64,000 bases of DNA from DASUBN01 sp964584665 (GCA_964584665.1 CAZPAO010000012.1:1-64000); one strand, 5' to 3'. Shown: positions 33,046 through 42,068, numbered from the stretch's first letter. Translations and numbers: made by a program. The notes: generated by a model from the letters alone, not told the origin.

Positions 33046-34932
33046 ATGTCTTTCCAAAGCATGTCTTCCCGGGCGCTGCTGGCAGCGGCGCTCGCTTCGC
33101 TGCTGGGACTCGCAGCCTGCGGTTCCGGCTCCTCTTCCGCTATCGCGGGTACTGGCGGCAACGGCAATGGTGGTGGAGGTACCGGCACACCCCCGCCCAT
33201 CACCAATACCGATTGCGACAAGCCCACCACCAATGATGACGGCGGTTGTGCCTTCGTCAGCCTCACGGATGCGGCTGGCGACTTCCTGACCTACACCGTC
33301 GGCGTCACCAAGATCACCCTCACCCGTCGTGACGGGGCGGTCGTCAGCGTGTTGCCAAAATCCGCCACCGTGGACTTCGCCCAGTACACCGACCTGAGCG
33401 AGTTCCTCACCCTCAACGCGATACCGGTCGGTGACTACCAGAGCGGCGTCATCACCCTGGATTACCGCAATGCGGATATCGAGGACCAGGACACCAACGG
33501 CGATGCCGTCAAGCTCAAGCCGGTCGATGCCGGCGGCGCGGCGATCACCACGCTCGACGTCACCGTCAATTTCGATACGAATCACCCGTTCGGCGCGGTC
33601 AAGGGTGTCCCCCATACACTGGGCATCGATTTCAATCTCGATTCCTCCAACACCGTCAACAATGGCAAGCAGACCGTCACGGTGCAGCCGTTCCTCATCG
33701 CCCGGGTGGATGATGCGGACGGGAAAGAGCAGCTCGTGCGTGGTCCGCTCAGCAGCGTAGATATCACGGGCAAGGCCTTCACCTTGGGCCTGCGCCCTTT
33801 CCGTGCGAACTCGGATGACTACGGCAAGGTACCGGTACATACCACGGCCGCCACGACCTTCATCATCGACCAGAAGATCTACACCGGCAGCACGGGCCTG
33901 ACCGCCTTGAAACTCGCGGGGTCGGATACCGCCGTGCTCGCCCAGGGTTCGTTCGACTTCAGCACCCATCGCTTCGTCGCCGACCAGGTGATGGCCGGTT
34001 CCAGCGTCGCCGGGGGCACGCTGGATGCGGCGGAAGGCGTCGTGACAGCGCGTAGCGGCAACACGCTCACTCTGCGTGGCGCGACACTGTATCGTACCGG
34101 TGCGAGCATCGGGTTCCATGATGCGCTCACCGTGGATGTCGGCAGCGGCACCACTGTGCGGGAGATAGACAAGCTCAGCACCCATCTCGCTGATGGCGAC
34201 ATCTCGGTTGGCCAGCACCTGCTCGTGTTCGGCAACCTTACGGGTAGCACCACCCTGGATGCCACCGGCGGGTTCGCGCTGCTCGAGTTCACCCGAGTCG
34301 ACGGCAGCGTTCTCATCATCGATACTGCAGGCACCAATGCTTCGGTCACGCTCGATGTGCAAGCCATCGAGGGACATACCATCGGTGAATTCCACTTCGG
34401 TGGTACCGGCAGCGACCACTCGAACTATCAAGTAGAGTTGCCTTGCAGCTGCCTCAGCGAGGGAGTGAGCCTCAACGATCCGGTCCGCATCGAGGGCTTC
34501 GTTACGCCGTTCGGCTCCGCGCAGCCTGATTTCGAGGCCCAGACGCTCACGGACTACGAGAACGTCGATGCGCTGGTCACCACGACCTGGCTCGGTAGCG
34601 GCACCGCCGATGCCTTCACCAGCCTGGATACGGGCGGCCTTGCTCTCAACCTCGCCAGTTCGCCGTTCCTGCATCGGCTGCGCCAGGGCGGGCTAGTGAC
34701 GGATCTCAACAGCCTGCCCAATTCCCCGGTCATCAAGGGCAAGGCCGTGGGGACATACGCCATCCTGCAGGGCGGCGTCGTGAAGACCTATTTCAGCTTC
34801 AGCCGCTTCATATCCGCCTTACAGGGGGATATGGCCGGCGGAGCCAAGGTACGTGGAGTATTCGCGACCGGTGGGTTCAGCACCACCACTGACGATCTGT
34901 CAGCCGATGGCATCGCTGTCGTGTTGCACTGA
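33046..34932 (+). CDS. DUF4382-like, beta-rich lipoprotein
   Basis: 628 residues. A lipoprotein signal ends GLAACGSGS, followed by a Gly-rich linker, a DUF4382-like domain (FVSLTDAAGDFLTYTVGVTKITLTRRDGAVVSVL...VDFAQYTDLSEFLTLNAIPVGDYQSGVITLDY), then repeated beta segments of DUF5666 type (VTARSGNTLTLRGAT, VRIEGFVTPFG). The function of the family is unknown; such proteins are surface or periplasmic. The upstream 262 bases hold an AT-rich stretch near 32890-32930 but no clear promoter. A very strong terminator follows. Confidence 0.8.
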   Translation: MSFQSMSSRALLAAALASLLGLAACGSGSSSAIAGTGGNGNGGGGTGTPPPITNTDCDKPTTNDDGGCAFVSLTDAAGDFLTYTVGVTKITLTRRDGAVVSVLPKSATVDFAQYTDLSEFLTLNAIPVGDYQSGVITLDYRNADIEDQDTNGDAVKLKPVDAGGAAITTLDVTVNFDTNHPFGAVKGVPHTLGIDFNLDSSNTVNNGKQTVTVQPFLIARVDDADGKEQLVRGPLSSVDITGKAFTLGLRPFRANSDDYGKVPVHTTAATTFIIDQKIYTGSTGLTALKLAGSDTAVLAQGSFDFSTHRFVADQVMAGSSVAGGTLDAAEGVVTARSGNTLTLRGATLYRTGASIGFHDALTVDVGSGTTVREIDKLSTHLADGDISVGQHLLVFGNLTGSTTLDATGGFALLEFTRVDGSVLIIDTAGTNASVTLDVQAIEGHTIGEFHFGGTGSDHSNYQVELPCSCLSEGVSLNDPVRIEGFVTPFGSAQPDFEAQTLTDYENVDALVTTTWLGSGTADAFTSLDTGGLALNLASSPFLHRLRQGGLVTDLNSLPNSPVIKGKAVGTYAILQGGVVKTYFSFSRFISALQGDMAGGAKVRGVFATGGFSTTTDDLSADGIAVVLH

Positions 34933-34956
34933 CCGGCATTCTCGTTCCTTCGAAGC

Positions 34957-34989
34957 AGGCCGGCCCGCGCAAGCGGGCCGGCCTTTTTT
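34957..34989 (+). terminator. Strong intrinsic terminator
   Basis: GGCCGGCCCGC (34958-34968) pairs perfectly with GCGGGCCGGCC (34973-34983) around a GCAA tetraloop and is followed by six T. It ends the DUF4382-like gene and abuts the convergent PAS-GGDEF-EAL gene. Confidence 0.92.
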
Positions 34990-37481
34990 CATGATGGTCC
35001 GGTGAACAGCGGCGCCCCGCTGCGCAACAAGGCCTCGATGTGCGCCGCCGTCTGGGGATGCGCGAACAGGAATCCCTGGCCCTGCTCGCATTCCAGGGTC
35101 TTGAGGTATTCCCATTGCGCGGCGGTCTCCACCCCTTCGGCGATCACCTGGATGCCGAGGCTCTTGGCCATGGCTATGATCGCGCGCACGATGGCCTGTT
35201 GGTGCTCGTCGTGGGGCAGATTGCTGACGAACGCGCGGTCCACTTTGAGGTAGTCCACGCGGTATTGGCGCAGGTAGTTCAGGGAGGAATAGCCCGTGCC
35301 GAAGTCATCGATGGCGATGCCCACGCCGAGATCATGCAGGGCTGAGAGCACCTCGCGGGCCCGTTCCGGGTTCTCCATCATGCTGCTCTCGGTCAGTTCC
35401 AGGACCAGGCTGCCCGGCAACAGGCCCGTCTCATTGAGCACCGCCACCAACCGGTCCAGGAAATCCGGCTGGCGCAGCTGCCGGGCGGACAGGTTGACCG
35501 CCATGTGCATGTCCTGGAGTCCTGCATCCTGCCATGCCCGCATCTGCAGGCAGGCGCTGCGCAGCACCCATTCACCGAGACGCACGATGTGGCCGGTCTC
35601 CTCCGCCATGGGGATGAACCGCGATGGCGGGATCAGTCCCAGTTCCGGATGGTTCCAGCGCAACAGCGCCTCGGCACCGCTGATGCGGCCCGTGTAGAGG
35701 TCGAAGTAAGGCTGGTAGTGGAGGAAGAGTTCGCCGTGCTCCACCGCGTGCCGCAAGCCGGTGGTGAGCCGCAGCGATTCGGCCGCATCGCTCTCGACGC
35801 CAGCGAAACTCTCGATGCTGCCGGCGCCACGCCGCATCGCCGCATGCATCGCATGGCCCGCGTGCCGGAACAGCGTCTGCGCATCCATGTCCGGCGGGAC
35901 GGTGGCGATACCGATGCTCGCCGAGAGCGAGAGGTTCTGCCCCTGGCTCTCCAGCGGGGCCTCTAGGCTGGCCAAGATATTACGCGCCATGTCCTGCGCT
36001 TCGTTCTCGGAAGCGATCTGGGTCAATAGCACGCCGAAGCCGTCACTGCCGAGGTGGAAGGCCTCGCCCCAGCCCGCCACCGTCTCTTCCAGGCGCCGCG
36101 CCAGCTTGCGCAGCACCTCGTCGCCGATGGCCGTGCCGAAAGAGCGGTTCACCAGCGCGAAGTTGTCGATGTCGAGATACAGGAGCGCCGTCAGCCGGCC
36201 GTCCTGTCCCGCGTGCTCCACCGCCCGCGTCAGGCGTCGCATCAGCATGAAACGGTTGGGCAACCCGCTCAAGGTGTCGTGGCTTGCGAGGAACGCCATG
36301 CGATCCTCGTACTTGTGCAATTGGGTCATGTCCGTGACTACCGCCACGTAGTGCCCGGGATGTCCATGGCTTTCGCGCACCTTGCTCAGGCTCAGGAGTT
36401 CCGGGAACGTGGTCCCGTCGCTGTGGCGGTCCGTGACTTCGCCGCGCCAGTGGCCTTCGCTGTCAACGGTCCGCAGTATCTCCTTGTAGAGCACCGCATC
36501 CAGGCTCTCGGGCCTCAGACAATGGGGCACCTCGCCCGTCAGCACGGCCGGGCTATAGCCCGTGAGGCTGCAATAGGCGTGATTAGCCGAGATCACCCGC
36601 ATGTCCTGGTCCAGGATCAAGAGACCCTCGGCGATGTTCTCCAGCGCCTCATGGGCCAGCCGCAGGCGCTTTTCCGCCTGCACCCGAGCGCTGACGTCGA
36701 CCATGGCGCCCACCATCCTCTGCGCCTTGCCCGCGGCATCCCGCACCGCCTGTCCACGGTCCTGCACGTGGGCATAACTGCCGTCCGGGCGGCGCATGCG
36801 ATAGCGTTCCTCCCATAGCCCAGCGCCTTTCTCCAGATAATCGTGCAGGCTGCCCTCCACCCGGCGACGGTCATCCGGATGCACGTTCTGGATCCACCAT
36901 TCCGCGACGCTCAGTGTCTCGTCCTGGGGATAGCCGAACACCGCGCTGGCGCCTTCACTGTGCCAGGACTTGCCGGTCGCGAGGTTCAGATCCCACATCA
37001 CGTCGGTGGCGACACTGGATATGAGGCGCAGCCGCTGCTCGCTCTCCCGCAGCGCAGAAGCCGAACGCGGATGTCCCTGGATGCTGTGGGTATGGGCGAA
37101 GCCCAAGAGCAGCGGTTTCGCGCCGGACTGGATGCGCTCGATGCGCAATTCGGCAAGCTTGCCGGCATCCGGGCCCGTCTGCAGGGTCGCCACGAAGCTG
37201 CTCTGCCCTTCCTCACAGGCCACAGCGACCGCCGCACGCACGCGCTCCCGGTCTTCGGCGATGAAACGCTGCGACAGGTCGCCACCGCTGCGGGTGCGGG
37301 TGCCGCTGATGGGATGCTGCCAGAAGCTCGTGGCACCGGAGGCGTCGCACACGAACACCAACTTCAAGGATTCCGTCGGCGCCGCGGGGCGCCGGTCCGA
37401 GTCTCGCTTGTTACTCAACGGGGTCCCTTCCGCGGCTTCCTGGAAGAAGCGCGCGCCTCGAGCGTGCACGGCTGATTTCAT
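34989..37481 (-). CDS. PAS-PAS-GGDEF(degenerate)-EAL phosphodiesterase
   Basis: 830 residues from the ATG at 37481. Two PAS/PAC regions are visible (SSVATDVMWDLNLATGKSWHSE...ERYRMRRPDGSYAHVQDRG and ALENIAEGLLILDQDMRVISANHAY...WRGEVTDRHSDGTTFPELL). The GGDEF motif has become GSDGF (about 478-482), while EALLRW (604-606), DDFGTGYSS and EGVET are intact. The likely activity is c-di-GMP hydrolysis with the GGDEF domain as a regulatory site. No transmembrane segment is seen, so it is cytoplasmic. A short hairpin masks the start codon. Confidence 0.9.
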   Translation of the reverse strand: MKSAVHARGARFFQEAAEGTPLSNKRDSDRRPAAPTESLKLVFVCDASGATSFWQHPISGTRTRSGGDLSQRFIAEDRERVRAAVAVACEEGQSSFVATLQTGPDAGKLAELRIERIQSGAKPLLLGFAHTHSIQGHPRSASALRESEQRLRLISSVATDVMWDLNLATGKSWHSEGASAVFGYPQDETLSVAEWWIQNVHPDDRRRVEGSLHDYLEKGAGLWEERYRMRRPDGSYAHVQDRGQAVRDAAGKAQRMVGAMVDVSARVQAEKRLRLAHEALENIAEGLLILDQDMRVISANHAYCSLTGYSPAVLTGEVPHCLRPESLDAVLYKEILRTVDSEGHWRGEVTDRHSDGTTFPELLSLSKVRESHGHPGHYVAVVTDMTQLHKYEDRMAFLASHDTLSGLPNRFMLMRRLTRAVEHAGQDGRLTALLYLDIDNFALVNRSFGTAIGDEVLRKLARRLEETVAGWGEAFHLGSDGFGVLLTQIASENEAQDMARNILASLEAPLESQGQNLSLSASIGIATVPPDMDAQTLFRHAGHAMHAAMRRGAGSIESFAGVESDAAESLRLTTGLRHAVEHGELFLHYQPYFDLYTGRISGAEALLRWNHPELGLIPPSRFIPMAEETGHIVRLGEWVLRSACLQMRAWQDAGLQDMHMAVNLSARQLRQPDFLDRLVAVLNETGLLPGSLVLELTESSMMENPERAREVLSALHDLGVGIAIDDFGTGYSSLNYLRQYRVDYLKVDRAFVSNLPHDEHQQAIVRAIIAMAKSLGIQVIAEGVETAAQWEYLKTLECEQGQGFLFAHPQTAAHIEALLRSGAPLFTGPS

Positions 37482-37540
37482 GGGTTTAAAAACCCACAGG
37501 GAGTATAGACGCTTATGCTTCGTGCACAAAGGGCTTCAGA

Positions 37541-37570
37541 AAAGACGACGCCCGCGATGGCCGCGGGCGT
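37541..37570 (-). terminator. Intrinsic terminator of the four-lipoprotein operon
   Basis: On the minus strand ACGCCCGCG pairs with CGCGGGCGT (37570-37562 and 37556-37548) around a five-base loop, followed by CGTCTTTTC. A second inverted repeat, GAGCGCGC/GCGCGCTC (37595-37615), overlaps the stop codon of the upstream gene. Confidence 0.75.
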
Positions 37571-37602
37571 GTCTGGATAAAAACTCGCCAGTCTGAGCGC
37601 GC

Positions 37603-38622
37603 TTAGGGCGCGCTCTTACCGCTGGCGAAGCCAAGCACCGTGCCCTGGATATCGCTCTGCAGGTACTGCGCTACCTGGTCCATCAAGCGCTGCTTGGCGA
37701 GCTGTGGATCGGTGCCCGATACCTTGAGATCCCAACGGCGCACGCCGTGGGCGCGATTGGCGCCATCCAGAGTCACCTGCAAGGTGCCGCTGATCCAGTA
37801 CCAGCCACCCTGAGGTTTGAGATCCGCATAGTCCAGCACCGCGGTCATGGTGTAAGGCGCCCCATCAGCGACCGTGAAACCGGAATCCGCCAGGGCGCCG
37901 GCCAGGATCTTCTTCACCGCCGGTGCGTCGCGCCCATCTGCCGCCACGCTGATCTGCAGCTGCTTGAGCAGCGCCGCACGGTCCGCCTGCAGCTTGCCGA
38001 GCGCCCATGAAGACGGCACACCAGTACCGGTCATGTCCACCACCTGCAGCTCTTTCTGCAGCGCCGCGCGTGTCTGCTGCGCGGTCACCGCCCCGCCGGC
38101 CGCCGTGATCTTGTCGAAGAGATCGTCGCTGTTCTGCGCCTGGTTGAGGTAGGCCGTGGTGCTCGCATCCAGGTCACCGATCTGCTGGCGCAGGGCCGCG
38201 GAAGCCTTCGTGCGCGAGAGGGTCGCCAGCGCGTAATACTGCTGAGTCTTGGGGTCCAGCCAGGTCTCGGAGATCTCCACTCCGGTCAACACTTGGTCCG
38301 TGCGGGTGTTGATGTTGCGGCTCACGTCCAGCGTGTTCTGCATCACCGCGCTGCCGCCAGCGTTGGTCTGGGAATAGGACGAAGCATCCTTGGACTGCTC
38401 ATTCACGCTCACCGAGAAGACCTTGGCGAGTTCTCCACGGGCGAAGTCGTTCGCCTGCGCCTGCGTGCTCGCCTGGCCGTGGCCCGTGAGATAGGAGGAA
38501 GCCGGGTACTTGGCGCTGTTCCCCAGTACCCAGTCGGGGCGTCCATCACCGGGTTTGGCGCTGCATGCGGTGAGCAGCAACAGCGTCGCCGCTATCAAGA
38601 TGATCCGCAGTTGTGTCTTCAT
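37603..38622 (-). CDS. LPP20-domain lipoprotein
   Basis: 339 residues. A lipoprotein signal ends LLTACSAK. The N-terminal half is an LPP20-type domain (RPDWVLGNSAKYPASSYLTGHGQASTQAQANDFARGELAKVFSV...YALATLSR), followed by a long C-terminal domain of mixed alpha/beta character. It is the last gene of a four-lipoprotein operon. LPP20 proteins sit in the outer membrane; some support flagella (FlgP-like) but no flagellar genes are nearby. Confidence 0.8.
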   Translation of the reverse strand: MKTQLRIILIAATLLLLTACSAKPGDGRPDWVLGNSAKYPASSYLTGHGQASTQAQANDFARGELAKVFSVSVNEQSKDASSYSQTNAGGSAVMQNTLDVSRNINTRTDQVLTGVEISETWLDPKTQQYYALATLSRTKASAALRQQIGDLDASTTAYLNQAQNSDDLFDKITAAGGAVTAQQTRAALQKELQVVDMTGTGVPSSWALGKLQADRAALLKQLQISVAADGRDAPAVKKILAGALADSGFTVADGAPYTMTAVLDYADLKPQGGWYWISGTLQVTLDGANRAHGVRRWDLKVSGTDPQLAKQRLMDQVAQYLQSDIQGTVLGFASGKSAP

Positions 38623-38635
38623 GGCCGTACCCTCG

Positions 38636-39961
38636 TCAGTTTAGTGAGGTCCATTGCAGGGAAGCGAAAGTCATCTGGCCCGCCTGGATGGTCACGCCCT
38701 TCAAGGTCCGCGTGACGTTGCGTCCGCCCTTCAGTTGCACCGTCAGGTCGTAGGTCCCCGGCGGGAGTCGCAGGCGCGCAAGCTGGATGTTGTCCGGTAG
38801 CGTACCCCATATACGGGTGTCCGCCTGGTCCACGGCGGAAGCCACCAGGCTCATCAGGCTGCCCAGGCCCTGGGCCTTCTTGTCGGCCTGGTTGGCGGCA
38901 ACGGCACGCGTCACGTTGCGCGAGAGTTCCGCGGCGATCAGCTTCGGCCGGTCAGCTGCCATCTGCTGCGAAGCGTCCGCGGCGATGCTCGCCACCCGCT
39001 CCGTCTCCGCCTGCTCTCCCCCCACCAAGACGGTGGCGCCAGCATAGCCCGGTATGCGGCGGCGCAATACCGGCAGCGAGACGCTGTAATAGTGGCCGTT
39101 GAAGGGGTCCGGCAGCAGACTGGACTGCGCCACCTTCACAGGGGCCATGCCGTCGCTGAACACGAACACCAATTGACCCTGCTCGGCCTGCTTGTCCACC
39201 GGCGCCCAATGCTCTATGCCGAAGCGCTTCTTATAATCGGCGAGTTCGTCGGAGAGTCCAAGGAACTCCGAGAAACGGCACAAGCTCGCCTTCAGGTCCT
39301 CAGGGATGGATTCGTCCGAGGCGCCCTGGGCCTTGTAGGACTTGTAGGCCTGGCGGTAGGCGATCATGGCATCGCTGTATTCGCCCATGTCCTCGTAGAT
39401 CAGGCCGGAGAAATAGCGCGGGAAGGCATCGCCGCCGTTCGGGGCCGCATCGGCACCGGGATAGAGGCGCTTCAGCAGGTCATCCATCTGCGCCGCTTCC
39501 ACCCGCGCCGAATCCGGCTGCCCGAGCTGCAGGTAGTTCAGGCCCTGGTACACATGCACCAGCAGTCGCTCGTACAGTGGTGCCTCATAGGCGCGCAGGT
39601 TCTCCGTGAAGGTGAACGCCGCCGCATTCTCGGTGACGCTCGCCGCCTCGAGATACTGCATCAGCGGTTTCGCCTGCTCAAAGACCTGGGCGCTGGCGGC
39701 GTAGTCGCCCGTCATGCGCAGCACCATCGCCTTGTTGAGCAGATACAGCGTCTGGTCCTTGCCACCGGACAGCTTGTCCAGGGCCTTGAGCGCCGCCTGT
39801 GGCTGCTGCGATGCCAGGTCCTTGTCCACCTGCTGCATCACATCCATGTAGGCCAGCGAGCAGCCGCCGAGCATGAGCAGCGCCGCGGCGGCGAACCACG
39901 GGCGCGTACGGCTGCGCCATGCCGCTCGCCAGCGGCCGGCGGCGTTCAGGGACGCCGGCAT
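38636..39961 (-). CDS. COG3014-like tetratricopeptide lipoprotein
   Basis: 441 residues with a long positively charged N-terminus before the lipoprotein signal (AAALLMLGGCSLAYMDV). Helical repeat-like segments follow (ALKALDKLSGGKDQTLYLLNKAMVLRMTGDYAASAQVFEQA, RYFSGLIYEDMGEYSDAMIAYRQAYKSYKAQG), then a C-terminal beta domain ending with a PEGA-like strand set (RLPPGTYDLTVQLKGG). It occurs with LpoB and LPP20-type genes in several proteobacteria; the role is unknown, presumably an outer-membrane assembly factor. Confidence 0.75.
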   Translation of the reverse strand: MPASLNAAGRWRAAWRSRTRPWFAAAALLMLGGCSLAYMDVMQQVDKDLASQQPQAALKALDKLSGGKDQTLYLLNKAMVLRMTGDYAASAQVFEQAKPLMQYLEAASVTENAAAFTFTENLRAYEAPLYERLLVHVYQGLNYLQLGQPDSARVEAAQMDDLLKRLYPGADAAPNGGDAFPRYFSGLIYEDMGEYSDAMIAYRQAYKSYKAQGASDESIPEDLKASLCRFSEFLGLSDELADYKKRFGIEHWAPVDKQAEQGQLVFVFSDGMAPVKVAQSSLLPDPFNGHYYSVSLPVLRRRIPGYAGATVLVGGEQAETERVASIAADASQQMAADRPKLIAAELSRNVTRAVAANQADKKAQGLGSLMSLVASAVDQADTRIWGTLPDNIQLARLRLPPGTYDLTVQLKGGRNVTRTLKGVTIQAGQMTFASLQWTSLN

Positions 39962-39975
39962 GGATCAGGCTCCGG

Positions 39976-40584
39976 TCAGGGACGGACGCTGCCGTTCTTG
40001 ACCGTCTTCTTGATCTTCTGCTGTCCCACCCACGCGATCACGTTGTTGTGCATGTTGATGAGCCGCAGGTCCACCTGGTAGTACTTGACCTGATAGTCGC
40101 CGGCCGCATCGATGATGGTGTTGATGGTGCCCTGCATCATGTAGTCGGCGCCGATCTCCTGGCCCATGGCGCTCTGGGTCGTGCTGGTGGCGTTCAGGTC
40201 CTGGTCCTTGCGTTCCTTACGCACCGCGCCGCGCTGGTCCTGGCTGGCCACGAACTGCACCTTGCCGGAGTTGATCAGGTCGCGCTGGATGTCGTCGATG
40301 AAGGTCGAGGTGCTGATGTGCTCGGAGCTCAGGTTGGTGATCTGGCCCACGATCACCGTCGGTTGCTTGCCGGCGTTGGCGCCCTGGAAGTTGGCGAGCC
40401 ACGGCTCGCCCAGCATCTGGCCTATCATCTGCTGCGCGGTGAGGTTCGCATCCGTATCGTTCCAGAAGCCGCTCACGTCAGTCACCTGATCCGGCGAGAT
40501 GCGCTCGACCTTGGGCATGCTGGAGCAGCCCGCGAGCAAAAACAGGGTCGCGGCACCGGCGCCGAGGAGTTTCAGGGTCTTCAT
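39976..40584 (-). CDS. lpoB: Penicillin-binding protein activator LpoB
   Basis: 202 residues. A lipoprotein signal ends FLLAGCSSM. The LpoB fold blocks are VTDVSGFWNDTDANLTAQQMIGQML, PTVIVGQITNLSSEHISTSTFIDDIQRDLINSGKVQFVAS and ADYMMQGTINTI. In E. coli LpoB reaches from the outer membrane to activate PBP1B. The start overlaps the previous stop as TGATG. The first gene of this operon encodes an LPP20-type lipoprotein. Confidence 0.85.
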   Translation of the reverse strand: MKTLKLLGAGAATLFLLAGCSSMPKVERISPDQVTDVSGFWNDTDANLTAQQMIGQMLGEPWLANFQGANAGKQPTVIVGQITNLSSEHISTSTFIDDIQRDLINSGKVQFVASQDQRGAVRKERKDQDLNATSTTQSAMGQEIGADYMMQGTINTIIDAAGDYQVKYYQVDLRLINMHNNVIAWVGQQKIKKTVKNGSVRP

Positions 40585-41150
40585 CAATGGTCTCCCTTGG
40601 GCATGCTGTCGAAGATGTTGTCGGCGTGCGCGCTGAAGTAATCGCGGAAGCCGGCGTTCATGTCCTTGGCGTTGGCCACGGAGGCCTTCACCTGGTTGAG
40701 GTCGAGTTCGGCGATCGCCCACAGGCTGCCGTCCTTGGGGTTGGGCCAATGCGTCAGGATGCGCACGCCGCTCAGGTTCTGGTCGGTGATGCTCTGGATC
40801 TGGCGCGAGGTGGACTGGTCCACCTGCTGGTCCTTGCCGGTGCCGGCGGCCGCGCTGTAGTTCTGCGAGACCACATGCATGAAGGAGTTCAGCACTCGCG
40901 CCACCTCCGCGCGGGCCCGGTCATCGGCCGTGGAGGTCTGCAGCGAGAGGTCCGGCATCGCGGGGGCCATGCCCACGCCGTGGAGCAGGTGGCCGCCCTT
41001 GTCATCCACCTCCTGGGTGCCCTTGTTGACCCAGTCCGGGGCGCCCTTGATCCCGAGGTCGCCTTCCAGCTTGTTACTGGAGCAGGCGGTGAGCAGGCTG
41101 GCCATCAGGACCAAGGCCCCGAGACCCACGACATATCTTGCGGATTTCAT
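40584..41150 (-). CDS. LPP20-domain lipoprotein (first gene of operon)
   Basis: 188 residues. A lipoprotein signal ends LLTACSSNK. The body is an LPP20-like domain: GAPDWVNKGT...HLLHGVGMAP...LSLQTSTADDRARAEVARVLNSFM...ILTHWPNPKDGSLWAIAELDLNQVK. It is distantly related to the N-terminal half of the protein at 37603-38622, so the operon begins and ends with related lipoproteins. Its start has AGGGAGA upstream. Confidence 0.82.
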   Translation of the reverse strand: MKSARYVVGLGALVLMASLLTACSSNKLEGDLGIKGAPDWVNKGTQEVDDKGGHLLHGVGMAPAMPDLSLQTSTADDRARAEVARVLNSFMHVVSQNYSAAAGTGKDQQVDQSTSRQIQSITDQNLSGVRILTHWPNPKDGSLWAIAELDLNQVKASVANAKDMNAGFRDYFSAHADNIFDSMPKGDH

Positions 41151-41327
41151 GCGGATTCTCCCTGTTTGACCGCGCCGGCCGCGGGGCCGGCGTCCTCTAT
41201 ATAGCTATGTTACGTGACTGGAACCCGCTTAGGGCGGGTGCACTGGATGTTATGGCAAGAAACGCGCCCCGCTCGTTCCGGTGCACCGCCACTACCCCCT
41301 CGCACCCCAAGGGGTTAAGGTATCCGC
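41151..41327. promoter_or_regulatory. Divergent region with hairpin and TATATA
   Basis: 177-base gap. TATATA at 41198-41203 is a possible -10 for the minus-strand lipoprotein operon. CGCCGGCC (41173-41180) and GGCCGGCG (41185-41192) form an eight-base-pair hairpin in that operon's leader, about 23-42 bases before the first start codon. Confidence 0.4.
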
Positions 41328-41705
41328 ATGCGGCAGATGATCACCATCTTTCTCTTGCTGGCCCTGAGTGGCTGCGCGAGCTATGAGGCCCGCGAACACG
41401 CGCGCCTGCTCCAGACCGCGCTCCAGGACGACCGCAGTTGTATGGATAAGGGCTGGAAATTCCCCCAAGACCGCTATATCAGTTGCCGCATGCAACTGCA
41501 GGATGACCGCCTGCATCAAGATTGGTTAAACCTCCAGCTCATGCGTCAGAGCCAAGTCCAGCCGCAGAATGTGCCCGCGCCCTACACACCCCGCGAGATC
41601 TATCGACCCCTGGACCCGGCGCACTTCGGCTGCGCGCTCGTCACCGAAGAAGACAAGCGCGACTACATCCTCTGTGACGAGACGGATGAGCCCCAGAAGC
41701 CCTGA
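41328..41705 (+). CDS. Small predicted lipoprotein
   Basis: 125 residues. A lipoprotein signal ends LALSGCASYEA; the mature part is charged and helical with four further cysteines (RSCMDKGW, ISCRMQ, FGCALV, ILCDET), enough for two disulfides. I do not recognise a family. The 3' end overlaps the alkyltransferase-like gene by 20 bases, so the two are translationally linked. Confidence 0.7.
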   Translation: MRQMITIFLLLALSGCASYEAREHARLLQTALQDDRSCMDKGWKFPQDRYISCRMQLQDDRLHQDWLNLQLMRQSQVQPQNVPAPYTPREIYRPLDPAHFGCALVTEEDKRDYILCDETDEPQKP

Positions 41706-42036
41706 GTCGCAGGACTCCCTCTACACCCGCATCTATGCCTCCGTCCGCAAGATACCCAAGGGACGGGTCAGCACCTATGGCCGCATCGCCAAGCTCGCCA
41801 AGGCGCCGGGCCCGCGGGTGGTGGGCTATGCCATGGCCGCGCTGCATGCCGGCTCCACGGTGCCCTGGCAGCGGGTGGTGAACCACAAGGGGGAGATCAG
41901 TCTCAGGAAAGGCGGGGATGGAGAGATGCGCCAAAGGCGCCTTTTGGAGGCAGAGGGGGTCCATTTCAGTCTGCGTGGGCGCATAGACCTCCGGGTCTAC
42001 GGTTGGCCGGGGGTCCGTAAAGTCACCCCAAAATAG
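41686..42036 (+). CDS. Alkyltransferase-like (ATL/MGMT-family) DNA repair protein
   Basis: 116 residues of the MGMT DNA-binding domain: YASVRKIPKGRVSTYGRIAKLAKAPGPRVVGYAMAALHAG...VPWQRVVNHKGEI. The acceptor cysteine of the MGMT PCHR site is replaced by Trp (PWQR), so it cannot accept alkyl groups. Such ATL proteins bind O6-alkylguanine and flag it for nucleotide excision repair. The ATG at 41686 lies inside the previous gene. Confidence 0.92.
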   Translation: MSPRSPESQDSLYTRIYASVRKIPKGRVSTYGRIAKLAKAPGPRVVGYAMAALHAGSTVPWQRVVNHKGEISLRKGGDGEMRQRRLLEAEGVHFSLRGRIDLRVYGWPGVRKVTPK

Positions 42037-42039
42037 GTC

Positions 42040-42068
42040 TTGCAATCTACTATTGTGTAGTCTACAGT
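42040..42068 (+). promoter_or_regulatory. Promoter with internal inverted repeat ahead of padR-type gene
   Basis: TTGCAA (42040-42045), 17 bases, TACAGT (42063-42068). The spacer holds CTAC-N6-GTAG (42047-42060), and a TACTAT...ATAGTA pair brackets the -10 region (42049-42054 and 42081-42086 approximately). PadR proteins commonly repress their own promoters at such sites. Confidence 0.55.

Noticed and set aside
33025..34674. 549-codon minus-strand frame opposite the DUF4382-like lipoprotein
   Set aside because: High-GC antisense shadow; the plus-strand product has a lipobox and recognisable domains.
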